Under the pieces are notes generated by a model. It did no database searches and had not been told where the DNA came from. It saw only the letters and a program-made list of their open reading frames with translations. A stretch of 54,720 nt of DNA from Affinundibacterium seohonense (lineage in GTDB: Bacteria > Pseudomonadota > Gammaproteobacteria > Burkholderiales > Burkholderiaceae_D), in NCBI RefSeq assembly GCF_014284305.1, contig NZ_JACOFW010000026.1:1-54720 (forward strand), read 5' to 3'. Below are positions 45,636 to 54,720 of the stretch, piece after piece. A program made the translations under genes and the position numbers. Position 1 is the first letter of the stretch, and every line of letters starts with the position of its first letter.

Positions 45636-46604
45636 ATGAAGGTTTTTCGTGGACTTCCAAATGCTGCCGCTCGCGCACCGTGCGCTCTGGCCATTGGCAA
45701 TTTTGATGGCGTACATCTTGGGCACCAAGCCTTACTGTCTGATTTGCGCGCAGCAGCCACACGTCTAAACATCGAAGCCGCCGTGATGAGTTTTGAACCT
45801 CATCCACGCGCATTCTTTGCACAACGACTCTGCGATCTGTCAAAAGCCCCAAGCCGCATTGCCAATCTACGCGACAACTTATCGGCGCTTGATCAAGCAG
45901 GTATAGACCGCGTAATCGTCGAACATTTCAACGCCCATTTCGCAGCACTCAGCCCGGAAGAATTTATCCAAAAGATTTTAGTTGACGGCCTGCATGTGAA
46001 ATTGGTGATGGTCGGTGATGATTTCCGATTTGGTGCAAAACGAGCCGGCGATATTAATACACTAAAAGAAGCTGGAGAACGCTACGGCTTTGTGGTGCAA
46101 ACAATGAGTACCGTAGAACGACAAGGTGAACGCATTTCCTCCTCTGCCGTACGTGATGCTTTAGCTGCAGGTAATTTCGAAGAAGCACAACATTTGTTGG
46201 GACGTCCGTATCAAATTTCTGGTCACGTTATACACGGTCAAAAGCTAGGTCGCACCTTGGGATTTCCCACCTTGAATTTGCGCATTGCGCATCATAAACC
46301 TGCGGTAATGGGCATTTTCGTCGTGCAAGTACATGGATTAAGCGAACAGCCTTTACCAGCGGTTGCCAGCATGGGCGTGCGCCCAACGGTGGACGACAGT
46401 GGTCGCGTACTACTCGAAACGCACATCCTCGATCAACACGTCGATGCCTACGGCAAAGTCATTCATGTCGAGTTTTTACAAAAGCTGCGCGACGAAGAAA
46501 AGTATGTCGATTTACCGACTTTAACTGCCGCCATTAATCGCGATGCCGATCAAGCGCGTAGCTATTTCAAGAGACGCGTTGGCTCAGCGACGGATCGAAT
46601 TTGA
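45636..46604 (+). CDS. ribF: bifunctional riboflavin kinase/FAD synthetase
   Basis: RibF phosphorylates riboflavin to FMN and adenylates FMN to FAD. The 322-aa protein has the N-terminal nucleotidyltransferase domain (IGNFDGVHLGHQALL near residue 21; VGDDFRFGAKRAGD; ISSSAVRDAL) and the C-terminal kinase domain (GRTLGFPTLNL, ASMGVRPTV, LETHILD). Typical length. It opens a ribF-ileS-lspA order that is widely conserved in proteobacteria. A TATAAT box at 45527-45532 is a possible -10 for the gene, but no -35 at standard spacing accompanies it. Confidence 0.95.
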   Translation: MKVFRGLPNAAARAPCALAIGNFDGVHLGHQALLSDLRAAATRLNIEAAVMSFEPHPRAFFAQRLCDLSKAPSRIANLRDNLSALDQAGIDRVIVEHFNAHFAALSPEEFIQKILVDGLHVKLVMVGDDFRFGAKRAGDINTLKEAGERYGFVVQTMSTVERQGERISSSAVRDALAAGNFEEAQHLLGRPYQISGHVIHGQKLGRTLGFPTLNLRIAHHKPAVMGIFVVQVHGLSEQPLPAVASMGVRPTVDDSGRVLLETHILDQHVDAYGKVIHVEFLQKLRDEEKYVDLPTLTAAINRDADQARSYFKRRVGSATDRI

Positions 46605-46651
46605 AGAACGCTCGGCAAGTTCATAAAAAGATTTAGGATGAAAAACTAAAA

Positions 46652-46836
46652 AAGATTTCGCCGCAGAGGCGCAGAGGACGCAGAGAAAAGCATCAACACT
46701 ATTTAGATTTGTCATTGCCGCGTAGGCGGGAATCCAGTGGCGTAAAGCCGTGGTCGCCGAAAGACGCTGGACTCCTGCTTCCGCGAATGACATAAGAATC
46801 TCAGCGTACTCTGCGCCTCTGCGGCAAAGACTTTTG
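46652..46836. repeat. nested palindromic repeat between ribF and ileS
   Basis: Outer arms CGCAGAGGCGCAGAG (left, from about 46662) and CTCTGCGCCTCTGCG (right, to about 46823) form an inverted repeat. Nested inside are a second pair, about 46711-46737 and 46767-46791, of the GTCATTCCCGCG-type motif. The whole looks like a small palindromic mobile unit or a tandem insertion of two known families. Confidence 0.6.
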
Positions 46837-46882
46837 AATTTCATCCAAAGAATTCCAAAATTTAATTTAAACGAAGAAAACT

Positions 46883-49762
46883 ATGTCTAACGATAAGCAA
46901 GCAAAAAAAGACGGCGGCAAGCCGGCAAGCAAGTATCCAGTCAACATGACGGAAACTCCCTTTCCAATGCGCGGCGATCTCGCTAAGCGTGAACCGCAAT
47001 GGGTCAAGAGCTGGCAAGAAAAGAAAATCTACGAACGTGTGCGCAAAGCCGCCAAGGGCCGTCCACAATTCATCTTGCATGATGGTCCTCCGTATGCGAA
47101 TGGCGATATCCATATCGGTCACGCCGTCAACAAAGTATTGAAAGACATGATCATCAAAGCACGCACCATGGCTGGCTTTGATGCGCCTTATGTGCCAGGC
47201 TGGGATTGCCACGGTATGCCTATCGAAATCCAAATCGAGAAACTGCATGGCAAAAACCTACCTGTCGCTGAAGTGCAAGAAAAAGCCCGCGCGTACGCAG
47301 AAGTACAAATCGAGCGCCAAAAAGCCGACTTCATCCGTTTAGGTGTCTTGGGCGAATGGGATAATCCTTACAAAACCATGGCCTTCGGTAATGAAGCCGA
47401 TGAAATACGCGCACTCGGCAAACTGTTCGAAAAAGGCTATGTCTACCGTGGCTTAAAGCCAGTGAACTGGTGTTTCGATTGCGGCTCTGCTTTGGCAGAA
47501 GCAGAGGTTGAATACGAAAACAAACGTGATCCATCTATCGATGTCGGCTTTCCGTTCGCTGAAAACGACAAGTTAGCGAAAGCTTTCGGCCTCGACAAAC
47601 TACCTCTGGAAAAAGGTTATTGCGTGATCTGGACCACGACCCCGTGGACCATCCCATCCAATCAAGCTCTGAACATGCATCCAGAGATCACTTACGCTTT
47701 GATCAAAACCGAACGTGATGGCGAACCTTGTCTGATTTTGATGGCAAAAGACTTGATCGAAACCGCCTTCACCAATTGGGGCATGCAAGCCGAAATCATC
47801 GCCACTTGCCTGGGCGAAGCGCTGTCTGAAATCAAATTCAAACATCCTTTAGCTGCAATGCATGAAGGCTATGATCGTTTTTCACCTGTGTACTTGGGCG
47901 ACTACGTCAGCACAGAAACCGGTACCGGCGTGGTTCACTCTGCACCTTCATACGGTATCGAAGATTTCCAGTCCTGCAAAGCGCATGGCATGAAAGATGA
48001 CGACATGCTGAACCCAGTGATGGGCGATGGCCGCTACGCATCTTGGCTGCCGTTCTTTGCAGGCATGACGATCTGGGAAGCCTCCAAGCCGATCTGCGAT
48101 AAATTGCGCGAAGCAGGTACTTTGTTCTCACTGAAAATGTTTGACCACAGCTACATGCATTGCTGGCGCCATAAAACGCCGATCATCTATCGCGCGACTT
48201 CACAGTGGTTCGCGAGCATGGACAACACACCAGCCGATGGCGGTGCCAGCTTGCGCGAAACCGCATTGAAAGCGATTGATGAAACTGCCTTTTTCCCAGG
48301 ATGGGGTAAGGCTCGTTTGCACGGCATGATCGCGAATCGTCCTGACTGGACTTTGTCACGTCAGCGTCAATGGGGCGTGCCTATGGCTTTCCTCTTGCAC
48401 AAAGAAACCGGCCAAATCCATCCACGCACGCCAGAGTTGTTAGAAGTGATTGCGAAGCGCGTGGAAAAAGAAGGTATCGAAGCCTGGCAAAACATCACGG
48501 TCGAAGAATTGATCGGCGATGAAGCAGCGCAGTATGAGAAAAATCGCGACACCTTAGACGTGTGGTTCGACTCCGGCGCAACGCATTTCACCGTCTTGCG
48601 CGGCTCACACAAAGAACAATCCGCCTACCCTGCTGATCTCTACCTCGAAGGTTCGGATCAACATCGCGGCTGGTTCCACTCTTCTTTATTGACCGCCTCT
48701 ATGCTCGATGGCCATGCGCCTTACAAAGCTTTGCTGACACACGGTTTCGTGGTCGACGGCGAAGGCAAGAAAATGTCGAAATCCAAAGGCAATGTGATCG
48801 CGCCACAAAAAGTGTTCGATACTTTGGGTGCAGACATCTTGCGCTTGTGGGTGGCATCAACTGACTACTCTGGCGAACTCTCGATCTCCGATGAAATCTT
48901 GAAACGCGTGACTGAATCTTATCGTCGTATCCGTAACACGCTGCGCTTCTTGCTGGCGAACACCTCAGACTTCGATTTCAGCAAAGATGCGGTTGCAACG
49001 AATGATTTATTCGAAATCGATCAATACGCGATTGCGCACACAGCAGCCTTGCAGAAAGAAATCTTGGCGCATTACGACGCTTTTGAATTCCACCCTGTCA
49101 TCAGCAAATTGCAGTCATTCTGCTCTGAAGATTTAGGCGGCTTCTACCTCGACATTTTAAAAGATCGTTTGTACACCAGCGGCACGACATCATTCGCACG
49201 TCGCTCAGCACAAACAGCAATCTGGCACATCACGCAAAGCTTGTTGCGCTTGATGGCACCAACGCTGTCATTCACAGCAGAAGAAGCATGGCAAAGTTTC
49301 GCCAGCGCAGAGGCATTTACAAGCAGCGACGAAACCATCTTCACGCAAACCTATTACGAGTTGCCAGCGATTGCGAATAGCGAAGCACTGGAAGCCAAGT
49401 ACGCCAGTTTGCGTGCAGTACGTGCAGATGTGACTAAGCAATTAGAAGAAGTCCGTGTCTCTGGCGCGATCGGTTCTTCACTGCAAGCGGAAGTTTTGAT
49501 CAAAGCGAGTGGCGATAAGTTTGGCGTGTTGAGTAGCTTAGAAGATGATTTGAAATTTGCCTTGATCACTTCTGCTGCTAGCGTTGAACAAGTCGCTACA
49601 GAAGCCGACGAAACTGTCGTGGTCAGTGCATCGAAATATCAAAAATGCGAACGCTGCTGGCACTATCGTGCAGATGTCGGTGTCAATGCTGAACACCCAA
49701 CTCTGTGCGGTCGTTGCAATAGCAATTTGTTTGGTGCGGGTGAAGTACGTAAGTACGCGTAA
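46883..49762 (+). CDS. ileS: isoleucyl-tRNA synthetase
   Basis: IleRS charges tRNA-Ile and edits misactivated valine. The 959-aa product has HIGH near residue 74 ([11 protein letters not shown]), the editing domain with [11 protein letters not shown], the KMSKS loop near residue 631 ([10 protein letters not shown]), the anticodon-binding helical domain and a C-terminal zinc finger (CERCW ... CGRC). Typical length for proteobacterial IleRS. The short Lys-rich N-terminus is the usual start. It precedes lspA, a common arrangement. Confidence 0.98.
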   Translation: MSNDKQAKKDGGKPASKYPVNMTETPFPMRGDLAKREPQWVKSWQEKKIYERVRKAAKGRPQFILHDGPPYANGDIHIGHAVNKVLKDMIIKARTMAGFDAPYVPGWDCHGMPIEIQIEKLHGKNLPVAEVQEKARAYAEVQIERQKADFIRLGVLGEWDNPYKTMAFGNEADEIRALGKLFEKGYVYRGLKPVNWCFDCGSALAEAEVEYENKRDPSIDVGFPFAENDKLAKAFGLDKLPLEKGYCVIWTTTPWTIPSNQALNMHPEITYALIKTERDGEPCLILMAKDLIETAFTNWGMQAEIIATCLGEALSEIKFKHPLAAMHEGYDRFSPVYLGDYVSTETGTGVVHSAPSYGIEDFQSCKAHGMKDDDMLNPVMGDGRYASWLPFFAGMTIWEASKPICDKLREAGTLFSLKMFDHSYMHCWRHKTPIIYRATSQWFASMDNTPADGGASLRETALKAIDETAFFPGWGKARLHGMIANRPDWTLSRQRQWGVPMAFLLHKETGQIHPRTPELLEVIAKRVEKEGIEAWQNITVEELIGDEAAQYEKNRDTLDVWFDSGATHFTVLRGSHKEQSAYPADLYLEGSDQHRGWFHSSLLTASMLDGHAPYKALLTHGFVVDGEGKKMSKSKGNVIAPQKVFDTLGADILRLWVASTDYSGELSISDEILKRVTESYRRIRNTLRFLLANTSDFDFSKDAVATNDLFEIDQYAIAHTAALQKEILAHYDAFEFHPVISKLQSFCSEDLGGFYLDILKDRLYTSGTTSFARRSAQTAIWHITQSLLRLMAPTLSFTAEEAWQSFASAEAFTSSDETIFTQTYYELPAIANSEALEAKYASLRAVRADVTKQLEEVRVSGAIGSSLQAEVLIKASGDKFGVLSSLEDDLKFALITSAASVEQVATEADETVVVSASKYQKCERCWHYRADVGVNAEHPTLCGRCNSNLFGAGEVRKYA

Positions 49763-49770
49763 TGTAAGAA

Positions 49771-50119
49771 TGTTGGGCGGGTGATGAAACCCGCGCCGCC
49801 AAGCCATACGGCACCTGAGCAGCGCGGATTGCTTCCGCCCTACAAAAAATCCGTTGTCGTTCCTGCGAAAGCAGAAATCCAGTGTCTTTTGATGTATCGA
49901 GAACGCCACTGGACTCCTGCCTTCGCAGGAGTGACGACAAGAAATCCCCTCTCCCGCAAGCGGGAGAGGGTTAGGGTGAGGGAGTTTCAGAAACTGCAAA
50001 GTCTAAATTGGGTCAATCAATGAAATTAATTACATAAAAAAACGATGCCTCAATTGACTTTATCCGAATCTGAATCACCCTCATCCCCAACCCTTCTCCC
50101 GCCTGCGGGAGAAGGGAGT
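49771..50119. repeat. cluster of palindromic repeats between ileS and lspA
   Basis: At least four units fill the gap: a GTAGGGCGGA-like segment about 49771-49846; an inverted pair at about 49854-49888 and 49905-49940 built on TTCCTGCGAAAGCAG / CTGCCTTCGCAGGAG; a CTCTCCCGCAAGCGGGAGAG hairpin at 49948-49970; and an inverted copy of the last type at 50076-50119. Together they make transcript hairpins but no reading frame with support. Confidence 0.6.
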
Positions 50120-50142
50120 TAACAACGAAAGCTGTCAAACCT

Positions 50143-50661
50143 ATGGCCACGAAAAAAACCAACACCTTCTCAAACAAACCTAAATCCTCCAACGGATTAT
50201 TCGGCATTTGGATGGGGCTCGCAGCCATCGTCATTTTGCTCGATCAAGTCACCAAAATCACGATAGAAAAAGCCTTTCACTACGCCGAACTATATCCAGT
50301 GACCTCGTTCTTCAATTTAACCTTGGTCTACAACAAAGGCGCGGCTTTTAGTTTTCTCGCCAACGAAGGCGGCTGGCAGCGTTATCTATTCACTGCAATT
50401 GGTGTTGTCGCTTCCATCGTGATTACGGTGCTGCTCAAAAAACACGCCTCACAAAAACTATTTTGCTGGTCACTCGCGCTCATCATGGGCGGTGCTATCG
50501 GCAATGTGATTGATCGTTTGTTGTATGGTCATGTCATCGACTTCTTAGATTTTCATTACAAAGACACCTACCACTTCGCGGCATTCAACTTAGCCGATAG
50601 TGCGATCTGTTTGGGTGCGGCTTTGTTTATTCTCGATGAGTTACGACGCGTAAAAAAATAA
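50143..50661 (+). CDS. lspA: prolipoprotein signal peptidase
   Basis: LspA removes signal peptides from diacylglyceryl prolipoproteins at the inner membrane. The 172-aa product has four hydrophobic helices and both catalytic Asp motifs: [14 protein letters not shown] and NLADSAI. It serves the several lipoproteins encoded in this window. The position after ileS is typical. Downstream coaBC starts 10 nt after its stop. Confidence 0.96.
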   Translation: MATKKTNTFSNKPKSSNGLFGIWMGLAAIVILLDQVTKITIEKAFHYAELYPVTSFFNLTLVYNKGAAFSFLANEGGWQRYLFTAIGVVASIVITVLLKKHASQKLFCWSLALIMGGAIGNVIDRLLYGHVIDFLDFHYKDTYHFAAFNLADSAICLGAALFILDELRRVKK

Positions 50662-50671
50662 GGAAACAATC

Positions 50672-51877
50672 ATGGCTTCCCGACTCGCTGGTAAAAAAAT
50701 CGTCCTTGGCTTAACTGGTGGCGTAGCCTGCTACAAGGTCGCCGACCTCTGCCGCTCGCTAGGCAAACTCGGCGCGACTGTGCAAGTCGTGATGACACAA
50801 AGCGCCACGCAATTTATTACGCCAGTGACGATGCAAGCCTTGTCGGGCAATACGGTCTACACAGATCAATGGGATGCGCGCATCGCCAACAACATGCCGC
50901 ACATTGATCTCACACGCGATGCGGATGCGATATTGATCGCACCTTGCAGCACCAATTTCATTTACAAATTAGCCCATGGCGCATGCGACGATTTGCTGTC
51001 CACACTCTGCATCGCCCGCCCCGCTCATCTACCTTTATTTATTGCACCAGCGATGAACGTAGAAATGTGGAGCAACCCAGCGACGCAACGCAATGTGGCA
51101 CAAGTTAAACAAGACGGCATCATAGTCTTCGGCCCTGCTGCCGGCGAACAAGCCTGTGGCGAAGTCGGAATGGGTCGCATGTTAGAGCCAGTGCAAATTT
51201 TGGCAGAACTAGAAGCAGCATTTCAAAGCAAGACACTGGCGGGCAAACGCGTACTCATCACCGCTGGCCCGACCTTTGAACCGATTGACCCCGTGCGTGG
51301 CATTACCAATTTATCCTCAGGAAAAATGGGCTATGCGATTGCCCAAGCAGCTTGGGAAGCAGGTGCGCACGTAAGCTTAGTTTCTGGCCCAACAGCCTTA
51401 GAAGCCCCTTACGGCGTACAACGCCAGCAAGTGCAAACCGCACAGCAAATGCATGATGCGGTGATGGCTCAGGTGAGCACTCAAGACATTTTCATCGCAG
51501 TAGCCGCAGTAGCCGATTGGCGCGTAGCGAATGCCAGCGATCAAAAAATCAAGAAGACCAGCGATAGCGACACGCCACAACTGCAATTCGCGCAAAACCC
51601 AGACATCCTCGCCAGCGTCGCAGCACTAGCAAAAGCGCCCTACTGCGTCGGCTTCGCAGCGGAATCGGAAAACCTGCTCGAATACGGCGCTGCCAAACGC
51701 ATCAAGAAAAACATCCCACTCCTAGTCGGCAATATCGGCCACCAAACTTTTGGCAAAGACGAGAATGAATTGGTGTTGTTTGATGCGAATGGACATCAGG
51801 CATTGCCTAAGGCGGATAAGCAGACTCTGGCGAATCAACTCATCTCCGAAATCGCAAAAAGAATTCAAACGAACTAA
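50672..51877 (+). CDS. coaBC: bifunctional phosphopantothenoylcysteine decarboxylase / phosphopantothenate-cysteine ligase
   Basis: CoaBC catalyses two consecutive steps of coenzyme A biosynthesis: CTP-dependent ligation of cysteine to 4'-phosphopantothenate, then FMN-dependent decarboxylation. The 401-aa protein has the CoaC flavoprotein domain (GGVACYKVADL; His in NMPHIDLTRDAD; PAMNVEMW) and the CoaB domain (ITAGPTFEPIDPVRGITN, SSGKMGYAIA; Lys-rich KKTSD). An AAGGAAAC site precedes the ATG. It is 6 nt ahead of dut. Confidence 0.97.
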   Translation: MASRLAGKKIVLGLTGGVACYKVADLCRSLGKLGATVQVVMTQSATQFITPVTMQALSGNTVYTDQWDARIANNMPHIDLTRDADAILIAPCSTNFIYKLAHGACDDLLSTLCIARPAHLPLFIAPAMNVEMWSNPATQRNVAQVKQDGIIVFGPAAGEQACGEVGMGRMLEPVQILAELEAAFQSKTLAGKRVLITAGPTFEPIDPVRGITNLSSGKMGYAIAQAAWEAGAHVSLVSGPTALEAPYGVQRQQVQTAQQMHDAVMAQVSTQDIFIAVAAVADWRVANASDQKIKKTSDSDTPQLQFAQNPDILASVAALAKAPYCVGFAAESENLLEYGAAKRIKKNIPLLVGNIGHQTFGKDENELVLFDANGHQALPKADKQTLANQLISEIAKRIQTN

Positions 51878-51883
51878 AACAAT

Positions 51884-52333
51884 ATGAAAAACATAGACCT
51901 AAAAATCCTAGACCCACGCATGAAAGACCAACTCCCTGCCTACGGTACACCGGGCAGCGCGGGCCTTGATCTACGTGCGTGCATCGACGAAGCCATCACC
52001 ATTCAACCCGGCGAAACAGTCTTGATTCCAACTGGCTTGGCGATCCACATTGGAGACCCAGGTTACGCCGCCATGATCTTGCCACGCAGCGGCATGGGTC
52101 ACAAAAACGGCATCGTGCTTGGTAATTTGGTTGGTTTGATCGATTCCGATTATCAAGGTCAGCTCATGATCTCGACTTGGAATCGCGGGCAAAATGCCTT
52201 CACTTTAAATCCTATGGAACGTCTCGCGCAGTTGATTATTGTGCCTGTGTTACAGGTCGGCTTTAACATCGTTGAAGAGTTTGGCGACAGTGAACGTGGT
52301 GAAGGTGGATTTGGTAGTACGGGGAAGCATTGA
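51884..52333 (+). CDS. dut: dUTP diphosphatase
   Basis: Homotrimeric dUTPase that keeps uracil out of DNA and supplies dUMP. The 149-aa protein has the five motifs: SAGLDLRA (I), [15 protein letters not shown] (II), [11 protein letters not shown] (III), ERLAQLII (IV), and [12 protein letters not shown] (V) at the C-terminus. Starts 6 nt after the coaBC stop, matching the common coaBC-dut pair. Confidence 0.97.
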   Translation: MKNIDLKILDPRMKDQLPAYGTPGSAGLDLRACIDEAITIQPGETVLIPTGLAIHIGDPGYAAMILPRSGMGHKNGIVLGNLVGLIDSDYQGQLMISTWNRGQNAFTLNPMERLAQLIIVPVLQVGFNIVEEFGDSERGEGGFGSTGKH

Positions 52334-52343
52334 GGAACTAAAG

Positions 52344-52632
52344 CCCTTCTCCCGCAAGCGGGAGAAGGGTTGGGATGAGGGTGGTTCAGCAAGCAAACAT
52401 TTTGGCGTACTCGAACAAACATGAAGTAATCAAACAAGCTGTGCAGATTTCTGAGCCTCCCTCACTCCAACCCGCCCGCGGGAGAGGGAGCTATGAAGTA
52501 AATACTGGTCTGGTAACTATTTAAGAAGCCATCAACCGTTTTACCGTCACTCCTGCGAAGGCAGGAGTCCAGCGACTTTCGTTGATCAACCAAAGACGCT
52601 GAATTCCCGCTTAAAGCATGCGGGAATGACAG
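52344..52632. repeat. three interspersed palindromic repeats after dut
   Basis: CCCTTCTCCCGCAAGCGGGA-type hairpin at 52344-52384 in one orientation, a diverged copy in reverse at 52456-52490, and an inverted pair (TCACTCCTGCGAAGGCAGGA at 52547-52566; TTCCCGC ... GCGGGAATGAC to 52630). All belong to the repeat families seen between ribF, ileS and lspA. The first hairpin may also serve as dut terminator. Confidence 0.55.
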
Positions 52633-52767
52633 ACTTTGCAGTAAGCTTAGTTTTCGTCAGTCCACCGAACTCGAAACAAAAGAAACATCAGAAACAAACA
52701 AGCAATAACAAAGCAACACCCAAGCCCAACTCAAAAAGAGCAACGGCAATTAAGTAACCAACACAAA

Positions 52768-52796
52768 TTGGTTTTAACGGCGCAAACGGCTATCAT
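52768..52796 (+). promoter_or_regulatory. asnS promoter candidate
   Basis: TTGGTT (52768-52773) and TATCAT (52791-52796) are separated by 17 nt, the ideal sigma-70 spacing. Transcription would begin near 52803 and give a leader of about 148 nt before the asnS ATG. Confidence 0.55.
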
Positions 52797-52818
52797 ATGC
52801 GCCACCCGAGGATTTCTA

Positions 52819-52916
52819 AAAATCTCATTTGGGGATGAGACGCTAGGCGTACACCGGAGCAATATGTCAATATTGCGAGGATGTACAACAACGCGGATCG
52901 CCCCATATGAGGTTTT
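52819..52916 (+). ncRNA. structured 5' leader of asnS (candidate cis-regulatory RNA)
   Basis: A long-range stem pairs 52819-52834 with 52901-52916, which is 14 Watson-Crick pairs, one G-U and one mismatch. Inside it, GTACA (52849-52853) pairs with TGTAC (52882-52886), a purine-rich internal loop follows, and GCAATAT (52859-52865) pairs with ATATTGC (52870-52876) under a GUCA loop. A competing upstream hairpin at 52808-52826 uses part of the same left arm, so two alternative structures are possible. I recognise no Rfam family. Confidence 0.55.
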
Positions 52917-52947
52917 GAGAAGTTCTCGAATAAATATTGGAGAATAA
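52864..52947 (+). CDS. 27-codon leader ORF upstream of asnS
   Basis: ATG at 52864 has GGAG 4 nt upstream. The frame encodes MSILRGCTTTRIAPYEVLRS and seven more residues and stops 3 nt before the asnS ATG. Its passage by ribosomes would unfold the leader stem and run through the asnS ribosome-binding site, which would couple the two genes. It has one Asn codon. A second ATG at 52881 opens a 9-codon frame (MYNNADRPI) with tandem Asn codons, but only a GAGG directly abutting the start. Expression of either is unproven. Confidence 0.35.
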   Translation: MSILRGCTTTRIAPYEVLRSSRINIGE

Positions 52948-52950
52948 AGT

Positions 52951-54351
52951 ATGGCAACTTTCAGCGTTAAAGACGTCCTCAACGGCAAAGCCCCGAGTGA
53001 CACCAGTGTTACCGTTCAAGGTTGGGTTCGCACCCGCCGCGATTCCAAAGCTGGCGTATCCTTCCTGGCATTAACCGACGGCTCTTGCTTCGGCACTTTG
53101 CAAATCGTCGTACCAAACACTTTGGGCAATTACGACAGTGAAGTTTTGCACCTGACAGCAGGCGCATCTTTCTCAGCGACTGGCATGGTCGTGCCATCGC
53201 AAGGCGGCGGTCAAAGTTTTGAAATGCAAGCGGAAAGCGTGCAAGTATTTGGCTTGGTCGAAGACCCTGACACCTACCCAATTCAACCAAAACCGCACAG
53301 CATGGAATTCTTACGTGAAAACGCCCACTTGCGCGCGCGTACTAACATCATGGGTGCTGTGGCACGTACACGTCACTCCATCGCACAAGCGATTCACCGC
53401 TTCTTCCATGAGCAAGATTTTTACTGGGTTAACACTCCTATTCTGACGGCCTCCGATTGCGAAGGTGCAGGCGAAATGTTCCGCGTTTCTACGCTGGATA
53501 TGATGAACTTCCCTAAGACACCAGAAGGCAAGCCAGATTTCAGCAAAGACTTCTTCGGCAAAGAAACCTTCCTCACGGTATCTGGTCAGTTGAACGTCGA
53601 AACCTATTGCATGGCTTTGTCCAAGGTCTACACTTTCGGCCCAACCTTCCGCGCAGAAAACTCCAACACCAGCCGTCACTTGGCTGAGTTCTGGATGATC
53701 GAGCCTGAAGTCGCGTTCGCTGATCTCAAACAAAATGCCGACCTCGCTGAAGCGATGTTGAAATATGTCTTCACTGCGGTCTTGAACGAACGCGGCGACG
53801 ATATGGCCTTCTTTGAAGAGCGCGTAGAAAAAGGCGTGATCGCCAAATTAGAAAACATGATCGCCAAACCATTCGTGCGCATGGACTACACCGAAGCGGT
53901 CAACATCTTGCAAAACTGCGGTCAAAAATTTGAATACCCAGTCGCATGGGGCACCGATTTGCAATCCGAACATGAACGCTACCTCGCCGAAAAACATGTA
54001 GGCGGCCCGGTGGTTCTGCAAAACTATCCGAAGGACATCAAGTCTTTCTACATGCGTATGAACGACGACGGCAAAACCGTGGCAGCGATGGATATCTTGG
54101 CACCAGGCATCGGCGAAATCATCGGCGGCTCACAACGTGAAGAACGTCTCGACGTATTAGACGCACGCATGGAAGAAGTCGGTCTCGCGAAAGAACCGTA
54201 CTACTGGTACCGCGACCTGCGCCGCTACGGCACAGTACCACACGCGGGCTTTGGTTTAGGTTTTGAACGTGCTGTGTCTTACATCACTGGTGTGGGTAAT
54301 GTACGCGACGTGATTCCGTTCCCGCGTACACCGGGTAACGTCAGATTCTAA
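52951..54351 (+). CDS. asnS: asparaginyl-tRNA synthetase
   Basis: Class II synthetase charging tRNA-Asn. The 466-aa product has the N-terminal OB-fold anticodon-binding domain ([20 protein letters not shown]), motif 2 region ([21 protein letters not shown]) and motif 3 ([15 protein letters not shown] ... [11 protein letters not shown]). The [10 protein letters not shown] segment is typical of AsnRS. Length is normal. GGAG is 8 nt upstream of the ATG. The unusual 5' leader suggests regulated expression. Confidence 0.97.
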   Translation: MATFSVKDVLNGKAPSDTSVTVQGWVRTRRDSKAGVSFLALTDGSCFGTLQIVVPNTLGNYDSEVLHLTAGASFSATGMVVPSQGGGQSFEMQAESVQVFGLVEDPDTYPIQPKPHSMEFLRENAHLRARTNIMGAVARTRHSIAQAIHRFFHEQDFYWVNTPILTASDCEGAGEMFRVSTLDMMNFPKTPEGKPDFSKDFFGKETFLTVSGQLNVETYCMALSKVYTFGPTFRAENSNTSRHLAEFWMIEPEVAFADLKQNADLAEAMLKYVFTAVLNERGDDMAFFEERVEKGVIAKLENMIAKPFVRMDYTEAVNILQNCGQKFEYPVAWGTDLQSEHERYLAEKHVGGPVVLQNYPKDIKSFYMRMNDDGKTVAAMDILAPGIGEIIGGSQREERLDVLDARMEEVGLAKEPYYWYRDLRRYGTVPHAGFGLGFERAVSYITGVGNVRDVIPFPRTPGNVRF

Positions 54352-54374
54352 TTTGTGTGGTTTGAGTTTGAATG

Positions 54375-54405
54375 AAAAAGGGCGACTTTGGGTCGCCCTT
54401 TTTAT
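54375..54405 (+). terminator. asnS terminator
   Basis: AAAAAGGGCGAC (54375-54386) pairs perfectly with GTCGCCCTTTTT (54392-54403) around a 5-nt loop, then T-rich sequence. It lies 24 nt after the asnS stop. Confidence 0.9.
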
Positions 54406-54711
54406 TGGTATTTTGATGATTAAACTCGCTGTTTTGAAATTCTGTGACGTGCACTTTTTGTCGATTTGCTTATACCTCAAGTCTATACAGTATAACTAAT
54501 TTGAATCAAGCGTCATGCGGGTTTCAAGAGACTTGAAACAAATTGTCTTTTTTAACGAGCCAAGTTAATATGCATTTTTGTCAAATTAAATTAAAGTTGA
54601 ACTAAACCGCTACGCGGTGGGCTGTTCCTCAACGAATTATCACTAGTAAAAAGTGTATGGTTTTCTACTCTGAAGCTGGGAATGTCCCCGGTTTTGGTAA
54701 AGGAAATCATC
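54406..54711. other. intergenic region before the final gene
   Basis: No gene is visible. The stretch is A/T rich, with TATACA/TATAAC boxes around 54484-54496 and a small CCGC ... GCGG hairpin near 54608-54618, and probably holds the promoter and leader of the gene beginning at 54712. Confidence 0.4.
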
Positions 54712-54720
54712 ATGAGTTCA
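54712..54720 (+). CDS. start of a gene cut by the window end
   Basis: ATG AGT TCA is preceded by AAAGGA at 7-8 nt. Only three codons (MSS) are present, so the product is unknown. Confidence 0.45.

Noticed and set aside
46584..46844. 86-aa frame on the minus strand after ribF
   Set aside because: Most of it is translation of the palindromic repeat unit (CGCAGAGG and GTCATTGCC motifs), with no coding signal.
49538..49999. 153-aa frame on the minus strand at the ileS end
   Set aside because: It combines ileS antisense with the palindromic repeats, and is not an independent gene.
49771..52632. CRISPR array in the repeat-rich gaps
   Set aside because: Repeats are palindromes of different types in both orientations, without regular spacer lengths and without cas genes.
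52849..52886. tRNA or T-box in the asnS leader
   Set aside because: No cloverleaf, CCA end, T-box sequence or specifier-loop layout could be traced; T-boxes are also mainly a Firmicutes feature.
53311..53733. 140-aa frame on the minus strand within asnS
   Set aside because: Antisense shadow of conserved asnS catalytic sequence.

Overview
The window looks like chromosomal DNA of a betaproteobacterium of the Burkholderiales. The Oxalobacteraceae (for example an Undibacterium relative) fit best, judging from moderate GC content, gene order (orn next to an M48 protease; pepA divergent from lptFG; ribF-ileS-lspA-coaBC-dut) and protein similarity recalled from memory. This placement is inference, because no rRNA or tRNA gene is present. 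I see no prophage, transposase or CRISPR array.

Layout. 1-8 kb: orn, then a rightward run of M48 protease, pterin dehydratase and rsgA, an opposing solute-binding protein, and a large tricorn-like S41 protease. 8-15 kb: a DUF2189 membrane protein, an RNase H-like protein, exonuclease III and leucyl aminopeptidase (all leftward), divergent from lptF-lptG, the inner-membrane pair that extracts LPS. 15-23 kb: a leftward assimilatory sulfate operon (TauE/SafE exporter, cysI, DUF934, cysH, cysD, cysN, cobA), with a CbiX-like chelatase and a hemerythrin convergent at its end. It makes APS, reduces APS directly to sulfite, reduces sulfite to sulfide and supplies part of the siroheme pathway. 23-27 kb: a P-type cation ATPase and an HDOD protein. 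27-31 kb: an SxtJ / DUF5989 / O-carbamoyltransferase / SGNH module, including a 49-codon gene with a TTG start. 31-39 kb: small genes, a NarL-type two-component pair, and a divergent tonB-like plus YfbK-like vWA lipoprotein pair with striking palindromes between them. 38-45 kb: a PhyH-type oxygenase, a DUF2322 protein, a decayed binding-protein fragment, a tandem HD-GYP protein, a beta-propeller lipoprotein, and a divergent HzsA-related lipoprotein with a CxxCH heme site. 45-54.7 kb: ribF, ileS, lspA, coaBC, dut and asnS, with intergenic gaps packed with interspersed palindromic repeats.

Most notable signals: (1) a highly structured, promoter-linked 5' leader of asnS containing two short ORFs, one with tandem Asn codons; (2) the SxtJ-DUF5989-carbamoyltransferase-SGNH module outside a toxin cluster; (3) two copies of an 11-nt perfect palindrome between a response-regulator gene and tonB; (4) an HzsA-related monoheme lipoprotein in a non-anammox context; (5) nested palindromic repeats around ileS, lspA and dut.

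All functional calls rest on motif reading and recall of family features. No alignment or database search was run.
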